From Zea mays (Eukaryota; Streptophyta; Magnoliopsida; Poales; Poaceae): a stretch of 64,000 bases of DNA. The DNA lies in assembly GCF_902167145.1 (NCBI RefSeq), contig NC_050099.1, positions 64,684,942 through 64,748,941 on the forward strand, given 5' to 3'. This document shows, in pieces, positions 43,636-56,300 of this stretch. The notes under the pieces are model-generated. The model was not told the origin of the DNA, searched no databases, and worked only from the letters and a program-made list of their open reading frames with translations. A program made the translations under genes and the position numbers. The first letter of the stretch is position 1. The number at the start of each line of letters is the position of its first letter.

Positions 43636-45135
43636 TGAAAGGGAAATAGGCTCAAACCTTTTCCCTAAATGATTTTGGTGGTTGAATTGCCCAACACAAA
43701 TAATTGGACTAACTAGTTTGTTCTAGATTATATGCTCTACAGGTGCCAAAGGTTCATCTACAACTATACTAAATCGACTGTCCGGAATACCGTAGATTAT
43801 TCCGGACAGGAGAAGCTTTTTGGAAAAACAGACTATGCGCGGACCGTCCGGGCCCTTGCGGCGGACAGTCCGCGACACCGAGTTGACTTCGACCAGGAAC
43901 TACAAATCAGGGACAGTCCGACTAAACCGCGGACCGTCCAGCTACAACGCGCGGACCGTCCGGCTATAATTCGCGGACAGTCCGCAGGTGAAGACCTGGT
44001 TCAGCCCGAAGGTGACAAGTTGATCAAAAGGAATTATATAGCTGGCGCGGACCGTCCGGGACCAAGGGCGGACCGTCCGCGTGGTGTCACCGAGGCAGAT
44101 AGCCGTTGATCTAACCGTTGATCTGTCAGAAGTATCCGTTGAAGATGTCAGAATCGACCGTTGGAGGGTCGCGGACCGTCCGGGCCCTAGCCGCGGACCG
44201 TCCGCCAGTGCAATTTCTGGCAGATGCGCCCCAACGGCTATATGGGTGGTTGAGGGCTATAAATACCACCCCAACCGACCACTTCAAAGTGTGGGAGCCC
44301 AAGCAACATTCCAAGTCATCTAGTTGACATACTCAAGCCCTCCCAACCACATATATTCATTGATCCATCCTATACACAAGATTTAGACCACTACAACCAA
44401 CACAAGTGCCACAAAAGAGAGAGCAAGCAAAAGGGAGCTACTCATTTGAGTTTAGCACTAGTGCCTTGTGAGATTCATCGAGAGATAGTGTGTGCTTCAT
44501 CTTTGTGTTCATTTGCGCGTGGAGTTTTGACTCCCATTGAACTTCCTCCAAAGTTTTGGAGGCTTGTAAAATCTAGCAAGAGACACCAAAGATTGTGGTG
44601 GTCCTTGTGGGATCGAGAGTGATCCTTGAGAAGAAGAAGAGCTCACCGATCCTAGTGTGATCGGGGGAGAGAGGGAAAGGGTTGAAAAAGACCCGTCCTT
44701 AAGTGGACTCCTCAACGGGGACTAGGCCTTCGAGGGCCGAACCTCGGTAAAACAAATCACCCGTGTCCATTGTGTTTATTGCTTGTGATTTGTTTGCTTT
44801 CCCTTGCTCTAAGTTTTCTTGCACCATTATTTGCTAATTTCATTTGGTATTGCTTCAAGTTAAATTTCCATTTAGTGAAGCAACACGTTGCAAGAAAGAA
44901 CTTGTTCTAGTGCTCTTCTCATCTAAGGGTTCTTGCTTTGTTATTCTATAACTTATTAGTTGTATTGTTTTATCTCTCCCGCATTATTTAGCAATACTCC
45001 TTTCAAGCAAGAACTTAGTTTCTATTCTCCGATATTTGTATATCTTGTTCTAACCACTAATCAAGGGATCTAGTTGGGGGATAAAGTTTTAATTTTCAGG
45101 TTCCGCCTATTCACCCCCCCTCTAGGCGACTTTCA
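43636..45135 (+). repeat. 3' LTR of the gag-only Copia
   Basis: 1500 bp, near-identical to 36828-38326, ending in GGCGACTTTCA followed by the CCTTT duplication. TATA box at 44257-44265. Confidence 0.95.
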
Positions 45136-47105
45136 CCTTTCTCCTTGGCGGAGATAGGAGCCTTATGGCTTGTCAAGTCCTTAGCTTCCCTCTTGAAGCC
45201 AAGTCCATCCTTAATTGAGGGGTGTCTACCAATAGTGTAGGCATCCCTTGCAAATTTTAGTTTTTCAAATTCACTTTTGCTAGTCTTAAGTTGGGCATTA
45301 AGACTAGCTAATTCATCATTCAATTTTGAAATAGAAACTAAGTGTTCACTACAAGCCTTAATATCTATATCTTTACACCTAGTGCAAATTTCAACATGTT
45401 GAACACAATAGTTGGATTTATTTGCTTCTACTAGTTTAGCATTTAAATCATTGTTAACACCTTTTAAAGTAGAAATGGTTTCATGACAAGTGGATAGTTC
45501 AAAAGAAAGCATTTCATTTCTTTTAACTTCTAAAGCATAGGATTTTTGAGCTTCTACAAATTTATCATGCTCTTCATACAATAAATCCTCTTGTTTCTCT
45601 AAGAGTTTATCTTTCTCATTCAAAGCATCAATGAGTTCATTTATCTTATCTATTTTAGATCTATCTAAGCCCTTGAATAAGCATGAATAGTCTATGTCAT
45701 CATCATCACTAGACTCATTATCACTAGAGGAAGCATAAGTGGAGTCTCGAGTACTCACCTTCTTCTCTCTTGCCATCAAGCATGTGTGACGCTCGTTGGG
45801 GAAGAGAGATGACTTGTTGAAGGCAGTGGCGGCGAGTCCTTCATTGTCGGAGTCGGAGGAGGAGCAATCCGAATCCCACTCCTTTCCGATATGTGCCTCG
45901 CCCTTGGCCTTCTTGTAATGCTTCTTCTTTTCCCTCTTGTCCCCTTTTTCCTGGTCACTTTCATTATCGGGACAGTTAGCAATGAAATGACCAATCTTAC
46001 CACATTTGAAGCATGAGCGCTTCTCCTTTGTCTTGGTCTTGCTTGGCTGTCCCTTGCGACCTTTAAGCGCCGTCTTGAAGCGTTTAATGATGAGGGCCAT
46101 CTCCTCATTATTTAGCCCGGCCGCCTCAACTTGCGCCACCTTGCTTGGTAACGCCTCCTTGCTCCTTGTTGCCTTGAGAGCAATGGGTTGAGGCTCATGA
46201 ATAGGACCGTTCAACGCGTCGTCCACGTATCTTGCCTCCTTAATCATCATTCGCCCGCTTACGAACTTCCCAAGAACTTCTTCGGGCGACATTTTGGTGT
46301 ACCTGGGATTCTCACGAATATTATTCACCAAATGAGGATCAAGAACGGTAAAGGACCTTAGCATTAGGCGGACGACGTCGTGGTCCGTCCATCGCGTGCT
46401 TCCATAGCTCCTTATCTTGTTGACAAGGGTTTTGAGCCGGTTGTATGTTTGGGTTGGCTCCTCCCCCCTTATCATAGCAAATCTTCCAAGTTCGCCCTCC
46501 ACCAACTCCATCTTGGTGAGCATGGTGACGTCGTTGCCCTCGTGAGAGATCTTGAGGGTGTCCCATATCTGCTTGGCATTGTCCAAGCCGCTCACCTTAT
46601 TGTATTCTTCCCTGCACAAAGATGCTAAAAGAACAGTAGTAGCTTGTGCATTTCTATGGATTTGTTCATTTATAAGCATAGGACTATCCGAGCTATCAAA
46701 TTTCATTCCATTTTCTACAATCTCCCATATGCTTGGATGAAGAGAGAATAAGTGACTACGCATTTTGTGACTCCAAAATCCGTAGTCCTCCCCATCGAAG
46801 TGTGGAGGTTTGCCAAGAGGAATGGAAAGCAAATGCGAATTCGAATTATTTGGAATACGAGAATAATCAAATGAAAAGTTCGAATTGACCGTCTTCCTGT
46901 AGTCGTTGTCGTCGTCCTTTTGGGAAGAGGAAGATTCGTCGCTGTCGTAGTAGACAATCTCCTTGATGCGCCTTGTCTTCTTCTTCTTCCCATCTTTTCG
47001 TCTATGACCCGAGCCCGAGTCGTTGGACTTGTCATCCTTTGGCTCGTTGACGAAGGACTCCTTCTCCTTATCGTTGATCACGATTCCCTTCCCCTTAGGA
47101 TCCAT
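45136..47105 (-). pseudogene. Copia gag N-terminal part with CCHC knuckle, interrupted by insertion
   Basis: The frame starts at MDPKGKGIVI, 37 bases after the PBS. It has an acidic/basic N-terminus, the UBN2-type gag domain (FDGEDYGFWSHKMRSHL; AKQIWDTLKISHEG; YNRLKTLVNKIR), one zinc knuckle (CFKCGKIGHFIANC) and a coiled coil (residues about 500-640). It is open until the gag-only Copia enters at 45136; the last seven residues of the open frame belong to that element's LTR. The continuation is at 36827. Confidence 0.92.
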
Positions 47106-47141
47106 CTCTTCGGGTGGTTAGTCCCTTTCTTGAAGAGAACG

Positions 47142-47153
47142 GCTCCGATACCA
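47142..47153 (-). other. Primer binding site of the nested Copia
   Basis: The minus strand reads TGGTATCGGAGC, one change from the initiator tRNA-Met PBS, two bases inside the 5' LTR. Confidence 0.9.
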
Positions 47154-47155
47154 AT

Positions 47156-48416
47156 TGAGAGCACCTAGAGGGGGGGTGAATAGGTGATCCTGTAAAACTT
47201 AAACTTATAGCCACAAAAACTTGTTAAGTGTTAGCACAATTATTGCCAAGTGGCTAGAGAGGAGTCTCAACAAAACACAATACCACAAGAGATCAAACAC
47301 AGAGATGACACAGTGGTTTATCCCGTGGTTCGGCCAAGACCAACGCTTGCCTACTCCACGTTGTGGCGTCCCAACGGACGAGGGTTGCAATCAACCCCTC
47401 TCAAGCGGTCCAAAGACCCACTTGAATACCACGGTGTTTTGCTTGCTTCTTCTCAATCCCGTTTGCGAGGAATCTCCACAACTTGGAGCCTCTCGCCCTT
47501 ACAATTTAAGTTCACAAAGAAACACAGAGCAAGGGTGGGAATGAGCAACGCACACAAGACTTCAAAAGATCAGAGCAACAACACGCACACAAGCAGCAAC
47601 AAGAGCTCGCAACACAACTCAACGAGTTCACAACTCCACAAGAGCTCTATATGCTATCACAATGAAACGAACGCGTGAGATCGATGTCTTGGTGCTTAGA
47701 AATGTTGTAGGAATGCTTGGTATCCTCCTCCATGCGCCTAGGGGTCCCTTTTATAGCCCCAAGGCAGCTAGGAGCCGTTGAGAACAAATCTGGAAGGCCA
47801 TCCTTGCCTTCTGTCGTCGGGCGCACCGGACAGTCCGGTGTACACCGGACACTGTCCGGTGCCCGATTTCTTTCCTTAAACGGCGCAGCCGACCGTTGCC
47901 GACCGTTGCAGATCTGGCGCACCGGACAGTCCGGTGCACACCGGACAGTCCGGTGCCTCCTTCCGACCGTTGGCCAGACCACGTGTCGCGCGCAGATTCC
48001 GCGGCCGACCGTTGGCTCGGCCGACCGTTGGCTCACCGGACAGTCCGGTGCACACCGGACAGTCCGGTGAATTTTAGCCGTACGCCGTCGGCAAATTCCC
48101 GAGAGCGGCGTCTTCAGGTCGAGGCAGCCTGGCGCACCGGACACTGTCCGGTGCACCACCGGACAGTCCGGTGCCCCAGACCGAAACAGCCTTTTGGCTG
48201 TACACAGCCAACTCTTCTTTTCTTTTCTTCTTTCTGTTTCTAACACTTAGACAAGTATATTAGTACACAAAACCAATGTACTAAGGCTTAGAAACATACC
48301 TTTACTCATGATTTGCACTTTGTTCATCCATGGGCATAGATTCACATTTAAGCACTTGTGTTTGCACTCAATCACCAAAATACTTAGAAATGGCCCAAGG
48401 GCACATTTCCCTTTCA
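47156..48416 (-). repeat. 5' LTR of the nested Copia element
   Basis: 1261 bp, matching 18518-19784 with an offset of 28632. By eye two substitutions separate them (47599/18967 and 48062/19430) plus the shorter G run. TATA box TATAAAAG on the minus strand at 47748-47755. Confidence 0.95.
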
Positions 48417-51400
48417 ATCACACATTGCTCAAAATAAATAGCGGAAAAAGTACTTTATTACATCAAGATGTCCAAGAGTCTTTAATATAGCATAGTCATT
48501 AATATCATCAAAGTGCGGAAAAGCGAATGTAGCAGATAAGACCTTCATAGGCAACTGACTAGGGGTGCCACTAACATAACCAGAACTCATCGTAGTCCTG
48601 GAACTCCTCAAAGTTCTCCATGTTGCATGTGTCTCCTCTTGAACGCTGAATACAGTGGGGACAACCTGGGGTGAGGTGGTTTTTAAAGCAAGGGTGAGTA
48701 CACATCAACGTACTCAACAAATGTCCTATTTGGCTAAGGTGGACTAGTTGTATGTGGAGTTAAGGTTAAACAGTTGTTTTTAGTTGGTCAAGTATTTATT
48801 ACTAATTGTATAGCCAAGTTTTAGTAATAAACCCAGTTTTTACCCAAAAGTACTCCCTCCAAGAGGTAATACCAGATATCAGAGTTATAATCATCAATAT
48901 TAATCATCACAAAAGTATCCAAAGTTCTTCTAATCAAAGAGGATCCCAAGGCTGCTCTTAACCGTGAGCAAGACTGTTATACCAGTTTCTAACACTCTAT
49001 GGAGGTGCACACTTTACCCACTAGTCGTGATTCCCGTTCTGTTCGGAGATCACGACTCCCCATTGATCACTACCAAGGTGACCTGGCAGGGTCTCACTAC
49101 GTAGCCTTTACAAAGACTCCCCTAGTGCATAGCTCCTCGTTAGGTTTCGCTAGTCGTACAAACACAGTACCCCTTCCTAAGGTAGGTGACTAACAAAACC
49201 AAATCGAATGAACCTCGACACCCACCCTTAGTAGAACAAGCACTATGCCCTGACCCCCATTGACAGCCCTCCAGCAAAGCCAACGACACCTCCAGGTTCA
49301 TCTAATTATTCAGCTAAGGGCATCCCATTCCACCCTCATGGTTGCACTGTTATCCTAGGTGATCACTCAACGAACATGTCCTTATGGAGAGGTACTCAGG
49401 AAACAGCCTAAGTCCCCTTAAGTATCACAAGCTCATCATCGGGATAACATCATCGTATCATAAATATTCACATCATGTTCATTGATTAAAGTAAAGCAAT
49501 AGCATAAAGCTAACCATAATAACCTAAAAAGGTAAACAAGGATAAGGTAAATACATACTAGTCAATCCTTAGGTTTCAATAATGTAATGTGAGACGGTGA
49601 ATTATAAAGTAAGTAGGACGTAATAGGTCAGAGGACAATTGTCTTCACCAAGTTGTTGCTTAGGAAGATCTTCGGCAACACACTTAGGAACCACGAGCTG
49701 CTCGTTGTCTAAATAAAGCGATCATGCATTCAATACATTTGGATAAAGACAAATGAACAATACACCAAACATGTACAAACGAGTGAACACATCTCAAAAG
49801 AATAGTATAAACTCAAGAAGTAACTTGGGTTATAGGGTGAACTAACACCTTTAGAAGTTTGTTATTTTCTAAGTATTATCTATCTCCATAGGTTACATAA
49901 TTAGGTTCTACTTATTTTAATGAGGCACAAAAATTTATACCAGGGATAGATTCATACCTTGCATATTATTAATCTCACAAAGTTAAACATCTAATTACCA
50001 TTGGGGTTTTCCTTTTTATTTTCTTACTTAATAAATAAACTATTACATAAACTAACCTGTAGTCTAGGCATAAAATTAGAATGTACAGACAGTGGATGAT
50101 CATAATTTTAACAAATAGAGAATAATCACATGAATATTTTGCAATTTGAATCAATAAATTTGGAGTTCATATGCAAAAGATATGAAATAATAAGTTTTGG
50201 AATTTAAAACCCTAAATTAGGTCTAATTCTGTGATTAAATAAAAGCCTAGGGTTCTACCTACAAGACTACAGGGGCTTGCGCGCGAAAACCAGGGATGAC
50301 GGGTTGATTCTTACAAAACCAAGGGTTTCTTTAGCAATTTTACCGCGCGAAGGGGTATTGGGCTCTCTCAGCCGCACGATTGCCAACGAACGGCTGAGAT
50401 CAGATTCCGCGGGTGAGCACGCGGACATGGGCGAGCGCGCACAACTGACCAATGGGCCAGGGCAGTCAGCGACCGGGAACAAGAGGCGGGCTAACCTGTC
50501 GGGCCTAGCGCCAGGGGGCACAGACGACCAACAGGTGGGGCCCAGGGGCAGGGCACACTTGTGTGTAGCGGTACCCGGTGATCCGGACCACGCGGTTGAG
50601 ATCCAACGACCGAGATCAAGGGGGTTAACGGCTGCGGGCGGTGCTGCTCTTGCCCAAGGTGGTGAGGTCGCCGGAGCTATGGCGGGTGCAGGCTAGAGGG
50701 GCTCCAAGGTCACCGGAGTTGGCCAGGACCGGCGAGAAGGACCCGACGAACTCACTTGTGGGGTTCTGGACACGATATCGAGACCAGGGGCGAGAGAACG
50801 GCGGAGGAAAAGCTCCGGGCGGATCGAGGTAACTCCGGCGAGGAATCCCGGTCGCGGGGATGGGGAATCGGGAGTGCTAAGGCTCGGACTAGCTCCGACG
50901 AGGCAAGGGGAATGCTATGGACCAACGCAGGGGCACGGTGTGAGGCTGAATTGGCCAGTCACCGCGCGGGGCGCGGCGAACCGACGCGGATGAACTCCGA
51001 CGAGGCCTAATTGGCTAAGATCAGGCGCGAATAAGGAAAACCAAGCACGTGAATGGGTTCCTCACCTTGGGATGGAGCTCGGGGTGGCTTGGCGTAGCTT
51101 TTGGTGGGCTGGACGGCCGGCACGGCGGATGCAGGTCTCCGGCGAACGCGAGTGACAAGGGTAGAGCGCGCGAGAGAGTGAGCTTGCGCGAAATGAGGTA
51201 GGGAGAGAGAGCGGGTGCGGGCGATGCTCAAAAAGAAGCTAGGGTGCTTGGGCAGGCAACGGGGCCAGGGTTCTCGGCATGCATGCGCGCTGGTCCATGG
51301 CGGTTCGCGGGGAAGGCGGAACTGACAGGGAGGCCCCACGGCGCAGCAAGGGAAAATGGGCTTACGAAGGGAACGACTTGGTGTGCTGAGAGGTTGGGCT

Positions 51401-51919
51401 CGCGAGGCAGAGAGAGAACGCGGGCGCGCGGGCGAGGGCATCTGGCACCGACAGGCCGGCCCCACTAAACAGAAGGAGGGGGGAGAGAGCGCTTGCGAGG
51501 AAACCGTCGTTGACAGGTCCACCTATCAAGCGGCACGGGCGAGCGCACGCGCGGCCCCACTAGGCTGGACTGGGTCGGTTGGGCTAAAATGCAGTTTTTC
51601 TTTTTTTTCCCGAATTTCTAATTGCTATTCTTTTTATTTTCTCTAGTGAACTCAATTCAAATTCAAACACCAATTCAAATTCAAATAATTCAAATATGTG
51701 AATCAGATCAAAGAATAATTTAGGTTTAGCATGATGCAACAATTCATGACTCACTTAGTTTTGGCAAAATAAATAATTAATCCCTAACCTAATTAACTTA
51801 ACTCTAAACAAAAAGGCGAGAGAGGAAGTCTAGAGAGAGAGAGAGAGACAAGGGGTAACACCTGAATTTGGTAGACACTTAGAGAAGAAATTTTATACCC
51901 CCAAATTCAGGGTGTTACA

Positions 51920-53096
51920 TGACGTTTCAGAGAAAGAAATGGAGGCTGAGAGGACGAGATGCCAATAGTGAATTACCAGTCAGTGGAGATTGAGAGGGAT
52001 CCCCGGCTGGTAGCAGCTCAAGTGGATCAGGAAGTGGCTCATCTTCATCCAGTGGTACAGTACAGTGGAGCAAATGAGTATGTGTCACCATAAATGCTGA
52101 GTTATCGATCGAGTATCTCATTAATTCATTAAACTTCCTTGCAGATTCCAACTCTAATGTTACGTTTTATTTTTTCAGTATCTAATGTCATGTGCTGGTG
52201 TAGTTTATATATATATATAAACTATCGTAAATGTGTTGTAGTAGCAATGTATTATATACTTGCTAAATCTGTTTTTTCTCTTCACCTTGTCTTGTGAGTT
52301 GCCTCATTTTCTTACATAACAAAGTAATCTTGTGTGTTATTTTGTTGTAAAATATGTTATGCAGTTATCTAAATTGATCTACAACTATGAGCCTCTGTTA
52401 TGCAGTTACCTATATCTATTTTTGTTGTGGAGACCTGAAGATTCTGAAAATGCAATTATGTAGTTTGCAGTTATGTGGTTTTGCAGACCTGTATCTATTT
52501 GTGTAATGTATTTGCCTGTATATGTGCAGCTTATGTCCATCATTCTTCATGTCTGCAGATGACTGCATCTTCATGTATGAAGGGCTACCTATTCCTGTTT
52601 TCTTCAGTTATGCAGGTATGCATATGACTGAAGATGATTCCATTGAGCTTATGTGCATCATTCTTCATGTCTGGATAACTACATCATTCTTCAGCCTTCC
52701 AGACTCCTTCCACTTCTACCCCCTCTCATACAAGGTTAGTTTGAGATCACGAGCAAGCATACCCATCCATCCTTTTCTGCTCAGATTAACAAGTATTCAG
52801 TACACAACAGATTTTTAATCTTTATAAGATAAGAAGCAAAGTCAACAAACCATGGAGCATGTAGTATTTAATATGTTTTAAGTGTTCCTGGGATCAGAAC
52901 CATTTCTTATGTGAGTGATCTACTTCTGTAGGACTTCCCAGACTTAGGTAACACAACCTCTTCTCTTCTTTCAACATGTTGTCATGTTGTGCTCGAGTTA
53001 TGGTACAACTGGAGTGAGGTGAAAGCGACATGTTCTCCGGGTCTAAAGTTTCTTGTGCTTGTCTGAACTTACGTTGTGCTTGGGAGATTTGAGCTC
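51920..53096. other. Unassigned sequence upstream of the serine hydrolase remnant
   Basis: AT-rich from 52150 on. Two copies of a block around AGCTTATGTCCATCATTCTT (52530 and 52649, the second with one change) form a local duplication of about 120 bp. The first 150 bases (51925-52070) resume sequence that was continuous with 18418 before the solo LTR arrived. I see no confident gene; this may include the promoter and 5'UTR of the hydrolase. Confidence 0.4.
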
Positions 53097-53347
53097 ATGG
53101 AGCAGGACAAGAGAGCCAAGGTGTTGTGCCTGCATGGCTTCTACATGAGCGGGAGTTTTTTTTGAAGAAGTAGATCAACAAATGGCACTCTTCCATATTT
53201 TAGCAGTTTGAGATGGTTATGTGATGGATTTAATTATTCTAACCTAATTGGTTTCCTTCTTAGTTTTGTTCAACAATATTTTCCCTTTCTGATTTTTAGA
53301 TCTTCCCTTATGGCATCTTCCCAGCTGGTGGAAATTCAAAGATAGAG

Positions 53348-56300
53348 TGTAAACCCTAAAAATGAATCGGGAGTTCATGTATTCCTTCTAAGTCTTTTTA
53401 TAGGAAAGTAACACTAAGAAATAGAGTAAACATAAGATAACATAGAAATATCATCCATCTAGTATGATAAGATATTTTCTCATGAAATTTAAAGAATGCT
53501 CATAAATAAAAATATATTCAATATTAAGTAATTCTTGGTAAAAGAGAATACATTATTTTACTCTAAATAAGTGAAATAGTGGGTATTCATTTCGGGGTTA
53601 GCTTGAAATTTGATCCCACACTCATAAGTAACATAATATATGTACATGACATGCTTTGCCTTTAACTAAATAAAGGAACAAAATAAATAAAATAAATATA
53701 TAAGTATATAAAAATACACGCCTGGCATTCATGCCGATATTTTGAATGTTGCATTTAGACTAGAGTTTGAAACTCTGATTTGAATTCAAATCTGAAGTAG
53801 AAAATATTAAACAGAAAATCATCCTTTTCTTCCATGATTAAACAATAGGGAGAAGAATAAATAATAATAGTAAACAAATAATATTATTGCAAGTTGTAGG
53901 AGTATTATACATATCATAATTTGTTTTATCTTTGAAATATTAACTTTAAAATAAGAATTTAAACATAGTTTGAATCCTGAAAATGGGAATTTGAAAATAA
54001 AAAAGAAAAGAAAAGAAAATGAACATCTATTCACCTGGGCCACATCCGTTAATCTAGCCCACCTAAACTCTTCTTCTCTGTGTGGCCCAGCCACTGTGGG
54101 CGTGTGGTCAGCCGACCAGTGGGCCATCCCCGTCAGTTTCTTCTTCCCTCGCTCGATGCTGCCAAACTAACAAACGTCGCGGACTCCCCTCGGTTGGCGC
54201 AACAAACCCCCATGGAATTCGGGATTTCCTCCACCACGCGCGCGCACCAGCCACCAGGACACCGACACGCTCACCACGTGTACTCTTCCGCCGCCATGTG
54301 GGCTGGGTTGCCAGGTCCATCTTCTACCCCAAAATCGGCCGACCGTTGCAACGAACCGCACGATGAATCCACGATTGCTCTGGCCAGCTGACGGATGGGA
54401 TGGCCGCGAACCTGGCGGGATTCTCGGGATCGGACTCTGCCTGCCCTCGTGCCCCGTACTATATAAACCCAGCGCTCGCCCCAGCTCATCATCGCATCAC
54501 GGCGAGGCGAAGTAGGAGAAGGGTGCCGCCACAAGCTATCTTTGACCAGCGCTATTGCCGAGCCCTCCGTTGGGGTCTGGGAACTGGGTCGCGTCCCCAA
54601 GATGAAGTTTATGGCCGCACCGAGCGTGGTTGGTTAGTATCGACGCGGGAATGGCTCATCGGAGCACGGTTTCGCCATGGATCCACACCTCACCGTGGCC
54701 GGCCACTACCAGATGCCAACCCACGGTAAGGAGCTCTCCTCCCGGTTCGCCTTGGTTTCCATGCATACTGCGCTAGTTGGGGGTTGGGATTGGGGCTCGC
54801 GACCATCCCTGGCGGGGAGCGCCGTCGCGGAATCGGTCACCGCTGTGGGGGAGAGGGCGTTCCTCTGCCGTCGTCTGTGTCTGGAGGTTGAAGGGAACCT
54901 CTTGGTCGTTCGATCGGCTGTAGTCGGCTGGAACTCGAGTGATGAACAAGGACCGTTAGATCGTGATCCAACCGGCTAAGATTGAAGCATACCCCTTCGG
55001 CCATGGATAATTGCTAAAGAACCCCTGCAGTTTTTCTTATTCAAGCCACCATCCCGTGCCATCATAAGGCCATTACCGTTTAGTCCTGGAATTTATGCAG
55101 AACCCCCTAAGCTTTGTTAAAATTATACCCGCAGTCCACACTGTGGGAGTTCTGAGTCTTGGTGTCTTTTACGCAGAACCCCCTGGGTTTCTGTTAAATA
55201 GTGGTCGCAGTCCAAGTAACTCAAAAATCTATTAAATTAAATACAGAAATTCTTTTTAATGCAAAATAATGTCCCAAACTTAGGAAATTCATAACTTGAT
55301 GAATTTAGCTCCAAATTGATTCATTCCAGTGGCATTAATTTTTTTAAGTATTGTTTATTACCTAGTACCTTTGTCTAACCATGAAACTTGATTTAAAATT
55401 ATTCACATGAATAACTCTATTCTAGGTATTAAATAACTTCAGAAATTCATAACTCCTTAACCGTAACTCTGAAATTAGTGATTCTCGTTCCCACGATCTT
55501 GTAGCAACGCGTAGATTATTATTATGCAGTTTATTCTTATGTTTGGTGTGATGTTAATTTTGCCTATACATGTTTGTCTGTATTGCTACGTTTAGCAGTG
55601 AGGTCACGTGTCATCTGAAGAGCAAGATTGGTACCTGGAATCTCAAGTGCCAGGCAAGTTGTGCCCTTGATCACTTCTTTTACCTAGACATGTTCTGATT
55701 AATCATAATGATCTGCATAGTTTAATTTTGATGGGACCCAATAGGTTACCCAAGTTTGATTATCTTTATACCTTGTTTTACCACTGAATTTTTGGGTAGT
55801 ACCTGCTATTGCTTTATGTGGTTTTGGGTATAGAGATACACACTATTCATGATTATACTTTTATTATCTGTTATTATTTACTGTTCATGTTAAGATCATT
55901 ATAATAATGGGAACATGGAGAACCACCCGGGAAAACAGTGCTACCACAAGGGTTTAATGGGACGCCCTTGGCTGATTAATTAGGAAAGCTAGTGGATGAC
56001 TACCTTACCCGAAAGGGGCAAGGGAAGTGGTCAGTGTAGGGAATTCCTTGGTTGGTTTTGCTGCGATGGCGGTCATGCGAGGGATTCTTACACTGGAGCT
56101 TCCTATAAACTGTAGCGGGTTTTCTGAAGCTAGTGGAACTTTGTAAAGGCCTCATAGTGTTACCCTGCCTCGCCTCCTCGGTAGAGGTGTATGGGATTGG
56201 CCGTCTCTTGGCAGATGGGTAACATGACTTGTGGGTAAAGATGCGCAACCTCTGCAGAGTGTAAAACTGGTATACTAGCCATGCTCACGGTCATGAGTAG

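Larger units (their letters stand above)
36828..45135 (+). mobile_element. Non-autonomous (gag-only) Copia element, 8.3 kb, nested in Copia gag
   Basis: LTRs 36828-38326 and 43636-45135 are flanked by the duplication CCTTT (36823-27 and 45136-40). The PBS fits tRNA-iMet and a PPT precedes the right LTR, so it reads left to right, opposite to its host element. It has one intact gag and 3.4 kb of coding-poor sequence with no protease, integrase or RT. By eye the LTRs differ by two substitutions (37111/43920, 37908/44717) and one 1-base indel, so it is recent and was presumably moved by proteins from another element. Confidence 0.95.
18518..48416 (-). mobile_element. Ty1/Copia element of the SIRE/Opie-like group, carrying two nested insertions
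   Basis: The two LTRs (18518-19784 and 47156-48416) end in TG...CA and are flanked by the duplication ATCAC (18513-17 and 48417-21). The element runs right to left: PBS at 47142, gag at 47105, integrase near 36 kb, RT/RNase H near 22-20.6 kb, PPT at 19785. A Tekay-like Gypsy (22320-34934) sits in pol and a gag-only Copia (36828-45135) in gag. Without them the element is about 9 kb, normal for the group. The LTRs differ by two substitutions and one G-run length by eye, so it is a young insertion. Confidence 0.95.
18419..51919 (-). mobile_element. Tekay-like Gypsy solo LTR, split by the nested Copia element
   Basis: Its first 99 bases (18419-18517) resemble the end of the intact Tekay-like LTR at 22320 (TGTCGCACCAGAATTTGGAA versus TGTCACACCCGGTTTTAGAA, then shared GGCAAACCGAATG). 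The remainder (48422-51919) resumes directly after the Copia's target duplication and ends CAGGGTGTTACA, parallel to CAGGGCGTTACA. Net length is about 3.6 kb. No PBS, PPT or coding region is attached, so this is a solo LTR. The flanks are TAACA and TGACG, which agree at three of five positions. The part 50270-51600 is GC-rich; 51830-51850 is a (GA)n tract. Confidence 0.8.

Noticed and set aside
54080..54979. Overlapping ORFs of about 100 aa in the GC-rich part of the solo LTR
   Set aside because: They lie around the LTR promoter and leader, in several frames, without a domain.
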